Source: Pseudomonas fluorescens (GTDB lineage: Bacteria > Pseudomonadota > Gammaproteobacteria > Pseudomonadales > Pseudomonadaceae). Taken from it: a stretch of DNA of 64,000 bases. Every line of letters starts with the position of its first letter. Positions within the stretch are counted from its first letter, which is position 1. This document shows positions 7,039-16,064 of the stretch, piece by piece. The notes under the pieces were generated by a model. It was not told the DNA's origin and ran no database searches. It was given only the letters and a program-made list of their open reading frames with translations. Location of the stretch: positions 219,629-283,628 of the forward strand of contig NZ_LACH01000001.1 in the NCBI RefSeq assembly GCF_000968015.1. Reading direction: 5' to 3'. The position numbers were made by a program, and so were the translations under genes.

Positions 7039-8544
7039 TTACTCGACGGCGACATTCCCGCCGAATTTGCTCATGACAAACCCGACAAACTCTTCGACGG
7101 TCATCTTCTGGCCGTTGAATTCCACCTGATTATTGGCGTAGTGCAGTTTAGCGACGATGTTGTTGTCTTCCAGTTTTGCCAACTGCGTACCGACTGCCAT
7201 GCTGCCAAACATGTCGGCGGTGGCAGTGGCCTGATCGGCGATGAGCTTGGCGTCGGTCTGACCGTCGATTTGCGACTGCACGCTCAGTAAGTCAACGAGC
7301 ATTGGCTTGGACACTTTCACGTTGACGTCCAGCAGCGCGATCAGTTGTTGGGTCAACTGGTCTGGCGGCAGGTCCATGGATTGAGGTTTGGTCAGGTCGA
7401 GCACCAGGTTGGCGCGGCTTTCGCCATTGGGGGTGTTGAACGACAGATTCTCCAGGGCAACCTGCGGGCCGGCGGCCAGCAGTTTCTCCAGGCCGGTTTT
7501 GACCTGCGCCTCTTCGGCCGGGGTCAGGACCAGCTCTGGCGCCGGTTCACCGGCAGCGACGGCCTCAGCAGCGGCCCGCTCGTACGGCTGCAGTTTGGTC
7601 TGGTAAATCTGCATCAGCGACATTGTTGCCGGGATGTCGAGGTTCTTCAGGCTCATGGCCATCTGCGCAGAGCCGACAGCCTTACCGTTCAGGCTCACCT
7701 CACCCACCTTGTAATCGGCACGCCCCGAAGCGCTGGTACCGGATTCTTCGGTCTGGTTCTTCATTTCAAATTTCTTGAAACCCAAGACCGACTGCTTGGC
7801 GCCGAAGGTGGTCTTGCTGTCGGTCAGCTCGACGGTGTTCTCGCCGGTGTAATAGCCGTAGGTACTTTTTGTCAGGTTACTGGCCAGGGTCAGGCCGTTC
7901 AGTTCGACCTTCACCGGCGTCTGATCTTCAGCCAACGTGCTCAGGGTCAGGCTGTCCATGTAACCGTCGGCCTTGACCTTCTGCGCTTGAGCGCTGGCGG
8001 CGACATCGAGGTTCAGCCCGGAGAATTTCAGGTTGGACTTGTCGTCAAGCGCCACGTCCAGCGGCAGCAATTGCAGGGTGCCGTTGGTGGCATTGTCGTA
8101 GCCGATGTTGACCACACCCGTGAGTGGGGACTTGTCCTTGGCAGCGGCGAACCACTTCTCGGTGTTAGGCGTTCTTTCCAGTTCGTAGTGACTGGTGGCC
8201 AGGACCGGCAGCCACTTCAACGACATCAGGCGCGAAAACGGCAGCGGACCGTGTTCGATGTGATCGACAAACAGCAACTCCACCGGGGCCTCGCCGAACA
8301 TCTCGCCCTCGCCCTTGAGGCGGTAGTGTGCGGTGCTGCTGAACACATGACGCTCCAGCGACACCAGCTCCAGCGACGCCGTGCCGTTGGAACCGACCAG
8401 CGCGGCTTGCAGCTCTTTGTTGGCGTCGGCGATCGAGGCGTTCAGCACACCGTCGAGTTTGGTGCCGGTGTACCAGGCACCGCCGGCGCTGATTGCACCG
8501 ATGGCAACGACGATTCCAAGAAGCACGCCTGCTGATTTATTCAT
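7039..8544 (-). CDS. YdgA family protein (DUF945)
   Basis: A 501-residue protein of the DUF945/YdgA family, found in the envelope of gammaproteobacteria with no settled function. One N-terminal hydrophobic segment (GVLLGIVVAIGAISAGGAWY) would anchor it in the inner membrane or act as a signal. The family hallmark follows: the YTGTKLDGVL segment, then a long beta-rich repeat region with HGPLPFSRL near residue 100. I use ATG 8544 (MNKSAG); an ATG five codons upstream is equally possible, since neither has a strong ribosome site. It is single, with a hairpin terminator on one side and a REP pair beyond its start. Confidence 0.85.
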   Translation of the reverse strand: MNKSAGVLLGIVVAIGAISAGGAWYTGTKLDGVLNASIADANKELQAALVGSNGTASLELVSLERHVFSSTAHYRLKGEGEMFGEAPVELLFVDHIEHGPLPFSRLMSLKWLPVLATSHYELERTPNTEKWFAAAKDKSPLTGVVNIGYDNATNGTLQLLPLDVALDDKSNLKFSGLNLDVAASAQAQKVKADGYMDSLTLSTLAEDQTPVKVELNGLTLASNLTKSTYGYYTGENTVELTDSKTTFGAKQSVLGFKKFEMKNQTEESGTSASGRADYKVGEVSLNGKAVGSAQMAMSLKNLDIPATMSLMQIYQTKLQPYERAAAEAVAAGEPAPELVLTPAEEAQVKTGLEKLLAAGPQVALENLSFNTPNGESRANLVLDLTKPQSMDLPPDQLTQQLIALLDVNVKVSKPMLVDLLSVQSQIDGQTDAKLIADQATATADMFGSMAVGTQLAKLEDNNIVAKLHYANNQVEFNGQKMTVEEFVGFVMSKFGGNVAVE

Positions 8545-8734
8545 GAATGACCCGATCAATGTCCGTTGTTTGAAGTGTGGTCGTCTTCCCTGAACCCATG
8601 ACGGGTTACGGTCACGACTGCGTTAAAAGTGCGATGGAGATTAGCATCAGGCGCACGGGGCGGCCCAATGATTAAAGGTTAAAGAGTGTCTATGGACCGT
8701 ACGCAGGGGCTGAGAGTTTCGGCGGATATAAAAT

Positions 8735-8810
8735 CGCCATCGCGAGCAAGCTCGCTCCCACAGGTTTAGCGCAATTCCTGTGGGAGCGAGCTTGCTCCGG
8801 GCGGCGATCC
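8735..8810. repeat. REP pair (BIME-like)
   Basis: Two inverted REP elements with the core GGGAGCGAGCTTGCTC and GAGCAAGCTCGCTCCC are separated by about 15 bases. This is the element repeated across the window. It lies between the start of the YdgA gene and the end of the membrane protein gene. The rest of the 8545-8840 gap shows no gene. Confidence 0.85.
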
Positions 8811-8840
8811 GACGATGGCGTCAGTCCTGCCAACACAGCA

Positions 8841-9479
8841 TCAGGAATACTGAACCTCGATCTCATCAAGCTGATGATCAAAGCTCTTGAGCCGTGCGGT
8901 CCACGTATAGACCAGCACTTCGAAGTCGCGATTGATCACCGCCGTGCCGCTTGGGGATTCCGAGCGCGGGTCGCAGAAGTCCAGTTGGTAACGTTCGCGG
9001 GCCATGGCGGTGGCGACATCGGAGAGTTCCCTGGCGTTATTGAGCCAGTGCCAGCCGTCGTCGGACACTTGCTTGTCCAGCGCCTGACATTGTTTTTTCA
9101 GGGTTTCGAGGCTTTTTTCCAGCGGCGTGCCGGTGAGTTCGCCCATGACTTCCTGGAACGTGCGCCCCGGTTGCCAGTAACTGCCCCAGAAATACCGATC
9201 GAACACCGTTTCGACACGGCGCAGCGCGACCTTGGTGTCCCAGATGAGCACCAGGGTCTTGCCTTGTTCGAGCTGTCTTTTTTTGATGCGCTGACCCTGG
9301 ACCGAAGCCCAGGCCACCACCACGATTGCCATCACGGCAATCAGTGCCGCGGCGCTGTCGAGGAACACCAGCGCCTTGTCGATCTGGTTGGCCAGCATGA
9401 TGCCGTAGAAATAAGTGGCCGATAGCAACACCAATGCCGCTATAGCGCACCAGAAGCCGGGAGCATAAGGGTTTTTCAT
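8841..9479 (-). CDS. hypothetical two-span membrane protein
   Basis: A 212-residue protein not recognised by family. Two hydrophobic segments near residues 8-28 (FWCAIAALVLLSATYFYGIM) and 38-58 (FLDSAAALIAVMAIVVVAWA) are followed by a cytoplasmic, helical, Trp-rich C-terminal domain of about 140 residues. I chose ATG 9479 (MKNPYAP) with GGGGATT upstream; ATGs at 9494 and 9500 are possible. It has no obvious operon partner: the efflux OMF gene 80 bp upstream ends in the same direction but belongs to another coupled operon. Confidence 0.6.
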   Translation of the reverse strand: MKNPYAPGFWCAIAALVLLSATYFYGIMLANQIDKALVFLDSAAALIAVMAIVVVAWASVQGQRIKKRQLEQGKTLVLIWDTKVALRRVETVFDRYFWGSYWQPGRTFQEVMGELTGTPLEKSLETLKKQCQALDKQVSDDGWHWLNNARELSDVATAMARERYQLDFCDPRSESPSGTAVINRDFEVLVYTWTARLKSFDHQLDEIEVQYS

Positions 9480-9561
9480 TATTGGAATCCCCATGACCAA
9501 CGCGAGCCTTGATTGATGAGTTCGACGCGCGACCTCATCAAGTCAAAGCATAGCAACGGCC

Positions 9562-11010
9562 TCAGGGTTTGCCGGAGTTCGTGCCTTGCGTTCGTCCGCT
9601 TTCCCACCCGCCACCCAAGGCCAGGAACAAATCGATCTGGCTCATGGCAACCTGCGTGCTGGCGGAAGCCAGTTGCGCCCGCACGTCGGTGTAGGTGCGG
9701 GTCGCTTGCAGGTCCGCCAGGAACGATGCGCGGCCGGCCTGGAAGAAGCGGTGGGTCTGGTCTGCCGCCAGTTGCGCCGATTGCTCGGCGTCGGCCAGTG
9801 CGTCGCGACGTTGTAACAACGCGGAGTACTGGGCCAGGCCGGTTTGGGTCTCGCGGATGGCGTTGAGCACTACGCCATCGAAATGCGCCAGCGCGCCTTG
9901 GGTCGTTGCTTCGGCCTCGCGGATTCGCGCCCGGGAGCCGTTGGACGGCACGGTCCAGGTCAGCAACGGCCCGAAGCCCCAGCGATTGGTCGCCGGCTTG
10001 CCGAGGTTTTCCAGGATGCCGACGGTCCCCACGGTCGCGCCGATGCTGATGTCCGGGTACAGCTCGCCAGTAGCGATGCCGATGCCGGCGGTCGCGGCGG
10101 CCAGTCGTCGCTCGGCCTGCCGCACATCGGGACGGCGCTTGAGCAACGTCGCGCCGTCACCGACCGGCAACAATTGCGCAATCTTCGGCAGTTCCGCGCA
10201 GTCGCTGGTGCCTGGCGGCAATTGATCGACAGGTTTGGCCAGCAGCATCGACAACCGGAACAACCCGGCCTGACGGGCCGCCTCATAACGCGGCATGTCG
10301 GCGCGCAAGGATTTGAATTGGGTTTGCGAGCGGGTGACCTGGGTTTCATCGCCACGCCCGGCGTCGCGCAGACGCTGGATCAGCGTGGTGCTCTGAGCTT
10401 GCAAGTCGAGGGAATGCTGGGCGATTCCCTGCTCTTCGTTGGCCGCGCAGACTTGGGTGTAGGCCCGAACGACATCGGCTACCAAGGTAATTCTCGCGGT
10501 ATCGGCCGCAGCTTGCGTCGCATCGGCATTGGCCTTGGCCGCCTCGATGCCGCGCTGCAAAGTGCCGAATAAATCGAACTGATACGAGGTGGTAATGCCA
10601 ATGTCGCCGACGTTGGCCACCGGCACTTTCTCCGGTAGCAGGAATGCTTCGCCGGACTCCTGCAAACGCTGGGCGCCCATCTTCACCCCGCCGCTCCAGC
10701 CACCTGCCGCTTGAGCTTCATCGACCTGCGCGCGCGCCCGGGAAAGGTTCGCCGCCGCCACGCGTAAATCAGTGTTGGAGGCCATGGCCTGCTCGACCAA
10801 TTGATCGAGGCGCGGGTCCTGATACAAGCGCCACCAATCGCTGGGCACCGGTGCCGAGACGACATTTTTGCCGTTCACCGCCAAGTCGCCCTGCAAGTCT
10901 TCACGGTGTACGGCGGCCTCGTCCGGCAAGTGATAATCCGGCCCGACCACCTGGCAGGCCGACAGCAACAGGCCTAATCCGGCGATAGCCAAACCCGAGA
11001 CCCTGCTCAT
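9562..11010 (-). CDS. NodT-family outer-membrane efflux lipoprotein
   Basis: A 482-residue TolC-like outer-membrane factor of tripartite efflux pumps. It has a lipoprotein signal with lipobox LSAC, the VVGPDYHLP start typical of NodT/OprM proteins, and two OEP halves rich in helical Ala/Gln/Arg. It ends in the common GGGWESG tail. It is the last gene of the marR-FUSC-DUF1656-HlyD-OMF operon, overlapping the HlyD stop as ATGA. It would form the outer-membrane channel for that pump. Confidence 0.92.
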   Translation of the reverse strand: MSRVSGLAIAGLGLLLSACQVVGPDYHLPDEAAVHREDLQGDLAVNGKNVVSAPVPSDWWRLYQDPRLDQLVEQAMASNTDLRVAAANLSRARAQVDEAQAAGGWSGGVKMGAQRLQESGEAFLLPEKVPVANVGDIGITTSYQFDLFGTLQRGIEAAKANADATQAAADTARITLVADVVRAYTQVCAANEEQGIAQHSLDLQAQSTTLIQRLRDAGRGDETQVTRSQTQFKSLRADMPRYEAARQAGLFRLSMLLAKPVDQLPPGTSDCAELPKIAQLLPVGDGATLLKRRPDVRQAERRLAAATAGIGIATGELYPDISIGATVGTVGILENLGKPATNRWGFGPLLTWTVPSNGSRARIREAEATTQGALAHFDGVVLNAIRETQTGLAQYSALLQRRDALADAEQSAQLAADQTHRFFQAGRASFLADLQATRTYTDVRAQLASASTQVAMSQIDLFLALGGGWESGRTQGTNSGKP

Positions 11011-11894
11011 TTCGCGGACTCCTGCTGGTGGTCATCCATAATAGAAACCGTCGCCGTGCGACCGGCGATCATGCGGAAATCCGCCGGCACGTCATCGAAT
11101 GCAATCCGCACCGGAATCCGCTGCGCCAGCCGCACCCAGCTGAACGCTGGATTGACGTTGGGCAGCAAGTTACTGCCGCTGCTGCGGTCGCGGTCTTCGA
11201 TGCCGGCGACGATGCTTTCCACATGCCCGCGCAGGCGAGCGCGGTCGCCGATCACCCGAATATCGACGCTCTGGCCGACATGAATGCCGTCCAGTTTGGT
11301 TTCTTCAAAATAACCGTCGATGTGGAATGAATTGCTGTCCACCACCGATAACACCGGACGCCCGGCGGTGACGAATTCCTGGTTGCGCGGTGCACGGTCG
11401 TTGACGTAACCGTCCACTGGGCTGCGAATGGTCGAGCGGTCGAGGTTGAGCTGGGCGCTGTCCACCGCCACCTGGGCTTCCATCAGCGCCACTTCGGCGC
11501 GGGCCACCCGGGACTGGCTCTCTTCCAGCTGCTCGCCCGGCACCAGATTGCCGAGGCCACGGTTACGCTTGGCTTCGCGTTGCGCCTGCGCCAGGGTTTC
11601 CTGACGGTCGGCGACCGCCGCCTTGGCCTGACGCAGGGCCAGTTTGAAACGATCCTGATCAATGCTGAACAGCACCTGGCCACGTTTCACTAATTGGTTG
11701 TCGCGCACGTCGACCCGCTGGATCAACCCGGACACGTCCGGCGCGATCTGCACAATGTCGGCACGGATGTGGCCGTCCCGGGTCCAGGGCGCGAACATGT
11801 AATACATCACCATGCGCCAGACCACGACAACGGCGAAGGTCACGATCAGCAGGGTCAGCACCACGCGACCGATGGTCAAAAAAGGTTTTTTCAT
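11007..11894 (-). CDS. HlyD-family periplasmic adaptor of a FUSC efflux pump (AaeA-like)
   Basis: A 295-residue membrane-fusion protein. One N-terminal span (about 8-28) is followed by the lipoyl half-motif (IVQIAPDVSGLIQRVDV), a helical hairpin, the second lipoyl half (STIRSPVDGYVNDR) and a beta-barrel. Length and order match E. coli AaeA, which works with AaeB to export aromatic carboxylic acids. Start and stop both overlap neighbours by ATGA, so the stoichiometry is set by coupling. The substrate is not evident, but aromatic acids are the best guess from the family. Confidence 0.9.
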   Translation of the reverse strand: MKKPFLTIGRVVLTLLIVTFAVVVVWRMVMYYMFAPWTRDGHIRADIVQIAPDVSGLIQRVDVRDNQLVKRGQVLFSIDQDRFKLALRQAKAAVADRQETLAQAQREAKRNRGLGNLVPGEQLEESQSRVARAEVALMEAQVAVDSAQLNLDRSTIRSPVDGYVNDRAPRNQEFVTAGRPVLSVVDSNSFHIDGYFEETKLDGIHVGQSVDIRVIGDRARLRGHVESIVAGIEDRDRSSGSNLLPNVNPAFSWVRLAQRIPVRIAFDDVPADFRMIAGRTATVSIMDDHQQESAK

Positions 11895-12100
11895 GTCATC
11901 AGGTATCGACTGAGTGAGTCCACGGCGCCGAGCAGCAAAGCGTAGAGAGCCACGTTAAACAATGCCCGGTGCCAGACCAGACGGTAAAAGTGCAGACGCG
12001 TCAGCAACCCGTGCACCAGCAGGAACAACACGTACGTAATGCCCATCAGCACCAGCAGCGTGGGCAAGAACACCCCGCTGATATCCAGATCACCGATCAT
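11891..12100 (-). CDS. DUF1656 small membrane protein (AaeX-like)
   Basis: A 69-residue protein with two membrane spans (LPTLLVLMGITYVLFLLVHG and a second near residues 45-62), matching DUF1656. In E. coli the counterpart AaeX sits in the aaeXAB operon. Here it lies between the FUSC and HlyD genes with ATGA overlaps on both sides. It is probably a small subunit or assembly factor of the pump; its exact role is not established in the family. Confidence 0.88.
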   Translation of the reverse strand: MIGDLDISGVFLPTLLVLMGITYVLFLLVHGLLTRLHFYRLVWHRALFNVALYALLLGAVDSLSRYLMT

Positions 12101-14169
12101 AAAGGCGCTCCATCGATGCCATGGGGAAGCGGTTCTTCGAGCTCGCCGGCGACGACGAATTCCACCCCTGGCAGCAACGACAGACGCAGGCCGCTCAAGG
12201 CGTGCAGCAGATGCAGGCGCGCACCTTCATCGCACTCCGTGTTGAGGGCACGGCGGGTGCGATCCAGGGTCATCAGCAACGGACTCGGCGCCGGCAACCG
12301 CTCGCCAGCCTTTAGGCAGGCCTTGAAATACTCGCCGACCTCGGCCACCACCTGGTGCAGCAGCACTTGCGGTGCGCCGAGGACTCGCGGTGTATAGGCG
12401 AGCAAATCCAGCAGGTTCAGCGCCACGCGCACTTCCCTCAGGGCGATGCCGGTGTCCTGGCCGGTCATGGCCAGGCGCGGCAAGTGCTGCATCAGGCGAT
12501 CGAGCATCTGCACACCCAAGTGCCGGTGCTCAGACAACGTGGCCGGTTCGGTGAGGCTGACAATGTCGCGCCAGCTGAAACGGGTCAGGCGCTTGGCCGC
12601 CAGTTCGGCGCCGAACGGCCGGGCGATCAGGGTCCAGACAAACGCGAACAACAAGCCCACGGGACCGGCCAGGTTGGAGTTGGCGAAACTGAGGAAATCC
12701 GCGTCGTAGACGCCCTGAATGCTGATGAAGGACGAGGTGTTGACGAGGGTCAGCAGCATGCCCAGATAGAACTGCGGCTTGACCGTCAGGGTGCCGATGC
12801 AAATGAACGGCACGGCAAACGCCAACACCAGCATCGGGAAATCATGCAGGTTGGGCAGAACCAGAAACAGATAAAGACTGGCGAACAACACCGACATCGC
12901 CGTCCAGAAAAAGAATCGGTAGATCTGCGGTGCCGGGTCGTCCATCGACGCGAAAAAGCTGCACGCCACTGCCGCCAGAATCACTGCGGCGCCACCGTCG
13001 GTCCAGCCGAGCAGAATCCACAGCACCGAAGCGACGATGATGGCGGTGACGGTGGACGCCGCCGAATAGAGCATCAGCCCACGGTCGAGAAACGGCGACA
13101 GCCGACCAAGCCGCCAGTGCCGATAGACCGCGCGCCAGCTGTCCTGGCTTTCGCACTGGATGGCGTACTGCAGACTGCGACAGTCCTGCCACACATCGAT
13201 CCACTCGCCGAGGCGATACAGGGCGTTCGAAAACAGCAACTGCTTGCGATCATCCAACGCTTCGGCGGACGGTTGAAGGGCTTCGAGTTGATCTTTCAGC
13301 GCTTGCCAGCGGGCGAGGTCGGCGTCTTTGTGGCCGAGCCATTCGGTGGTCGCGGCCAACAGCGGCGCGAACTTATCCACAAGCTCGGGCGTGCGCCGCT
13401 CAAGGGCATAGAGCGCGTCGTCGAGGGCGTCGATCACTGGCAGCAGGTGAATCATGCGACCGCGCAGTTCCTTGGTGTTGCGCACCGTTTGCGGCCGTGC
13501 GCCTTCGTGGGGCAACTGACCGATCATCAATTCCAGCGTATTGAAGGTCGCGACCATCGACGAACGTAGCGCACTGACTTCGTCCGGCTGCACGTTGCGG
13601 CTGAGGAAACGCAGGCTGTAAGTCGAAGCATCAGCAAACCATTTGTTCACTGAATCGTTGAACACCGGCGCCAGCCGCCGAGGCCAGAACATGGCGCCGA
13701 CCACCGCGGCCACGGCGATGCCGAGGAAGATTTCTTCCGTCCGCGCCTCTGCGATGTCCCACACCGCCAAGGGGTTATTCACCACCGGCAGGGCAATCAG
13801 CGGCAAGGTATAACCGGCGAGCATCAGGGCGTAACTGTTAGCCGTGCGCAGGTGCAGCGACAGAAACAGCAAAATCCCTGTCCACAGCGCAATGACCACC
13901 ACCAGTACATAGGGGCTCTGGACAAACATCGGCACGAAAAAAACCGCGGCGGCGGCACCGAGAAGGGTGCCGACTGCGCGGTACAGCGCCTTGGAACTGG
14001 TAGGGCCGACAAACGGACTGGAAACGATGTAGACCGTGGCCATCGCCCAATAAGGCCGGGGCATTTGCATGAGCATGGCGATGTACAACGCGATCATCGA
14101 TGCCGCGAACGTTCGCACACCGTAGAACCAGTCCCGCGCCGGGGGCATGCCGGTAAAAAATCCGCTCAA
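12097..14169 (-). CDS. FUSC-family inner-membrane transporter (AaeB-like)
   Basis: A 690-residue protein with the FUSC/AaeB layout: an N-terminal block of about six spans (from FAASMIALYIAMLMQMPRPYW), a cytoplasmic domain of about 180 residues, a second block of spans, and a cytoplasmic tail. It is the energised inner-membrane component of the pump. The frame begins with TTG, whose last bases overlap the marR stop (TTGA); ATG 14148 is an internal alternative. The E. coli relative exports p-hydroxybenzoate. Control by the adjacent MarR protein suggests induction by an aromatic or phenolic compound. Confidence 0.9.
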   Translation of the reverse strand: MSGFFTGMPPARDWFYGVRTFAASMIALYIAMLMQMPRPYWAMATVYIVSSPFVGPTSSKALYRAVGTLLGAAAAVFFVPMFVQSPYVLVVVIALWTGILLFLSLHLRTANSYALMLAGYTLPLIALPVVNNPLAVWDIAEARTEEIFLGIAVAAVVGAMFWPRRLAPVFNDSVNKWFADASTYSLRFLSRNVQPDEVSALRSSMVATFNTLELMIGQLPHEGARPQTVRNTKELRGRMIHLLPVIDALDDALYALERRTPELVDKFAPLLAATTEWLGHKDADLARWQALKDQLEALQPSAEALDDRKQLLFSNALYRLGEWIDVWQDCRSLQYAIQCESQDSWRAVYRHWRLGRLSPFLDRGLMLYSAASTVTAIIVASVLWILLGWTDGGAAVILAAVACSFFASMDDPAPQIYRFFFWTAMSVLFASLYLFLVLPNLHDFPMLVLAFAVPFICIGTLTVKPQFYLGMLLTLVNTSSFISIQGVYDADFLSFANSNLAGPVGLLFAFVWTLIARPFGAELAAKRLTRFSWRDIVSLTEPATLSEHRHLGVQMLDRLMQHLPRLAMTGQDTGIALREVRVALNLLDLLAYTPRVLGAPQVLLHQVVAEVGEYFKACLKAGERLPAPSPLLMTLDRTRRALNTECDEGARLHLLHALSGLRLSLLPGVEFVVAGELEEPLPHGIDGAPL

Positions 14170-14633
14170 GGGTTGATCACCGGTAAATGATTGGCCGATT
14201 CAAAAGCCCTCAGAACCCGCAACGCCGCTTCCAGATCATTCTGATCGATCCCTTCGAGCACTTCATGGCGCAAGCGCACCAGCTCGATTTCGACGGCTTG
14301 CACCAATTCACGACCGGTCTCGGTCAGGCTCAGGCATTTGGCGCGACGGTCATGGGCGTCTTCGGTACGGCACACGTAGCCGGCATGACACAGCTGATCC
14401 AGCAGGCGCACTAGCGATGGGCTCTCCATCCCGGCCGCCTGGGCTACCGTCACCTGCCGCACACCCTCGCCCAAACGCCCGATCATCAACAGCGGGGCGG
14501 CGCAGGCTTCGGAGATTCCATAGTTGACCAGCGTGGTCTGGCAGATCTTCCGCCAATGCCTGGCGGCCACCACCATGGAGCTGCTGATGTTCATCTGGAG
14601 AGCGTCGAGGTTGTTCGGCACGAGGGAATGCAC
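14166..14633 (-). CDS. MarR-family transcriptional regulator
   Basis: A 155-residue winged-helix repressor of the MarR family. The HTH is seen in VTVAQAAGMESPSLVRLLDQL, followed by the wing TEDAHDRRAKCLSLTETGREL, with dimerisation helices at both ends. GTG 14633 starts the listed frame; ATG 14594 is an alternative. It is first in the efflux operon, its stop overlapping the FUSC start. An inverted repeat at its own promoter suggests autorepression and ligand-induced expression of the pump. Confidence 0.9.
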   Translation of the reverse strand: MHSLVPNNLDALQMNISSSMVVAARHWRKICQTTLVNYGISEACAAPLLMIGRLGEGVRQVTVAQAAGMESPSLVRLLDQLCHAGYVCRTEDAHDRRAKCLSLTETGRELVQAVEIELVRLRHEVLEGIDQNDLEAALRVLRAFESANHLPVINP

Positions 14634-14638
14634 ACACT

Positions 14639-14686
14639 GTTAGTTTGCTAACTATCAATATGGCATTTGCGGGGAAAGTTGGTCAA
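14639..14686 (-). promoter_or_regulatory. promoter and probable MarR operator of the efflux operon
   Basis: On the reverse strand TTGACC (14681-14686) and CATATT (14657-14662) are 18 bases apart. Just downstream of the -10 lies the perfect dyad GTTAG-CAAA-CTAAC (14639-14652), ahead of the marR start. MarR proteins bind such short palindromes over the transcription start, so this is the likely operator. Confidence 0.55.
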
Positions 14687-14732
14687 GTTTTGAAACAATT
14701 CTCAGGCGGACGGACAGCTTTTTTACGATCCA

Positions 14733-14924
14733 TCAGGACGCCTGATTGAAATCGCCTAGACGTACCAGCATCGCTTCATAAAGATCTGCCGAAACCAGAT
14801 AGGCCTTGATCTTATTGTTTTCCAGCACCGCAATAGGTCCGGCTTGCGCTTCGCGTACTGTAGCTCCTGCGTTTTTCGCGAGCTCAGAGATGCTGATGAC
14901 TCTTTCTGCCAAAACACGTTGCAT
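14733..14924 (-). CDS. orphan Phd/YefM-type antitoxin
   Basis: A 63-residue protein with the Phd/YefM fold: SISELAKNAGATVREAQAG, then PIAVLENNKIKAYLVSADLYEAML. These proteins bind DNA through the N-terminus and neutralise a toxin through the C-terminus. No toxin gene follows: the next bases on this strand lead directly into the marR promoter. It is thus an orphan, a relic, or works with a toxin elsewhere. The ribosome site is weak. Confidence 0.75.
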   Translation of the reverse strand: MQRVLAERVISISELAKNAGATVREAQAGPIAVLENNKIKAYLVSADLYEAMLVRLGDFNQAS

Positions 14925-15021
14925 GACTCGGTCTCATGGTCGGACTCAACGCCATGAAAGCTACTTCAGCTCAGGTAATACCTTTCAGAAAAGCTGTGAC
15001 AAGGTTTTGCGCTCAGATTTT

Positions 15022-15267
15022 TTACACCCCCCGCCCCTTCCTCAACAGCACATCCAACTGATCCACCACCTCAGCCCAATCGGCGTCATCCAGAATATCG
15101 TCGCGCAAAAACTGCGCTTGGCTCTGGCTCCAGAAGAACGCATCCGCCAGGTGCAATTCGGGTTTGAGCGGTGAATGGGTGGCGATGAATTTGTCGATGC
15201 TTTCGGCGTCATCAGGCAGGCCGAGTTGTTTGAACAGGTTGGGGAGGCTGTGGGTTGGGGATTCCAT
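15022..15267 (-). CDS. DUF2789 protein
   Basis: An 81-residue soluble protein matching DUF2789, a short family common in gammaproteobacteria with no known function. The opening (MESPTHSLPNLFKQLGLPDD) and the acidic helical second half (DDILDDADWAEVVDQLDVLL) are typical. ATG 15267 has AAGGAGCCCACC directly before it; a longer frame to 15318 adds REP-derived residues and is rejected. Monocistronic, with a REP pair just upstream. Confidence 0.85.
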   Translation of the reverse strand: MESPTHSLPNLFKQLGLPDDAESIDKFIATHSPLKPELHLADAFFWSQSQAQFLRDDILDDADWAEVVDQLDVLLRKGRGV

Positions 15268-15317
15268 GGTGGGCTCCTTTGTAATGCTTGAAATGGAGGG
15301 TGACTGCTTCGCAGTCA

Positions 15318-15380
15318 ATCGCGAGCAAGCTCGCTCCCACAGGAATCGCGTACCCCTGTGGGAGCGAGCTTGCTCGCGAT
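15318..15380. repeat. REP pair
   Basis: Two 25-base arms (15318-15342 and 15356-15380) are perfect inverted copies around a 13-base loop, with the same REP core as elsewhere. They lie between the divergently read ends of the YbaK-like and DUF2789 genes. Confidence 0.9.
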
Positions 15381-15404
15381 GGCGGTGTTACTGACACCGA
15401 AAAG

Positions 15405-15866
15405 CTACTGACTCAACTCGCACACTTCAGCATGCGGCACCATTTTCAGGAATTCCGGCACGCTCATGTGCACCAGGTTGTTGTGGTTACCAGCCTCCAG
15501 GTAGATGTCTTTTTGCCGGGTCAGCAGTGGGTCGATGACCATGTCCAGGCCATAGGATTCGCCCAGCGCAGGCACCGCGCCGCGTTCGCAGTCCTGGAAC
15601 AGATGCGCCAGGGTGCTTTCCCGGGTGATCTGCCATTCGCCACTGCCGCGTACTTTGCTCAGGTCCAGGTGACGGCTCGCTGGCAGCACAGCCATCAGGT
15701 AATGGCCGTGGTGGTCGTCGAGGATCACCGATTTGGCCACCCGTTCGGCAGGAATACCCGCGACCCGCGCCGTTTCAAGGCTGCTGGCCGAGTGCGGATG
15801 GGTGACGACGTCAAATTCGCATTGAGCCTTGTTCAGGCTGTCCTGCACAGTTCTTGCCATACGCAT
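15405..15866 (-). CDS. YbaK/EbsC-type aminoacyl-tRNA deacylase
   Basis: A 153-residue protein of the YbaK/ProX family, which hydrolyses mischarged aminoacyl-tRNAs in trans. The family lysine lies in AERVAKSVILDD, followed by GHYLMAVLPASRHLDLSKVR and the Gly-rich GAVPALGESYGLDMVID. ATG 15866 is chosen because GAGGTG lies before it; another ATG two codons on is possible and the longer frame to 15989 has no support. The exact substrate cannot be read from sequence. It is monocistronic, divergent from the NfeD gene. Confidence 0.82.
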   Translation of the reverse strand: MRMARTVQDSLNKAQCEFDVVTHPHSASSLETARVAGIPAERVAKSVILDDHHGHYLMAVLPASRHLDLSKVRGSGEWQITRESTLAHLFQDCERGAVPALGESYGLDMVIDPLLTRQKDIYLEAGNHNNLVHMSVPEFLKMVPHAEVCELSQ

Positions 15867-16064
15867 GATGCACCTCGGAGTCCGCAACAACGTTTCGCGG
15901 ACGATGGTTAAACCTTTTCTCTCCACTAAAAGTCTAGGCCCGCTGGCGCCATCGCGCGGGAAATCTGCCCGCCGGAACAACGTCAACAACTGATCAAAAT
16001 TCGTACAATTCAGAGCTCAGCTAGACTGTATAAAGAACCATCAATGACTCTCCCGGAGGGTCAA

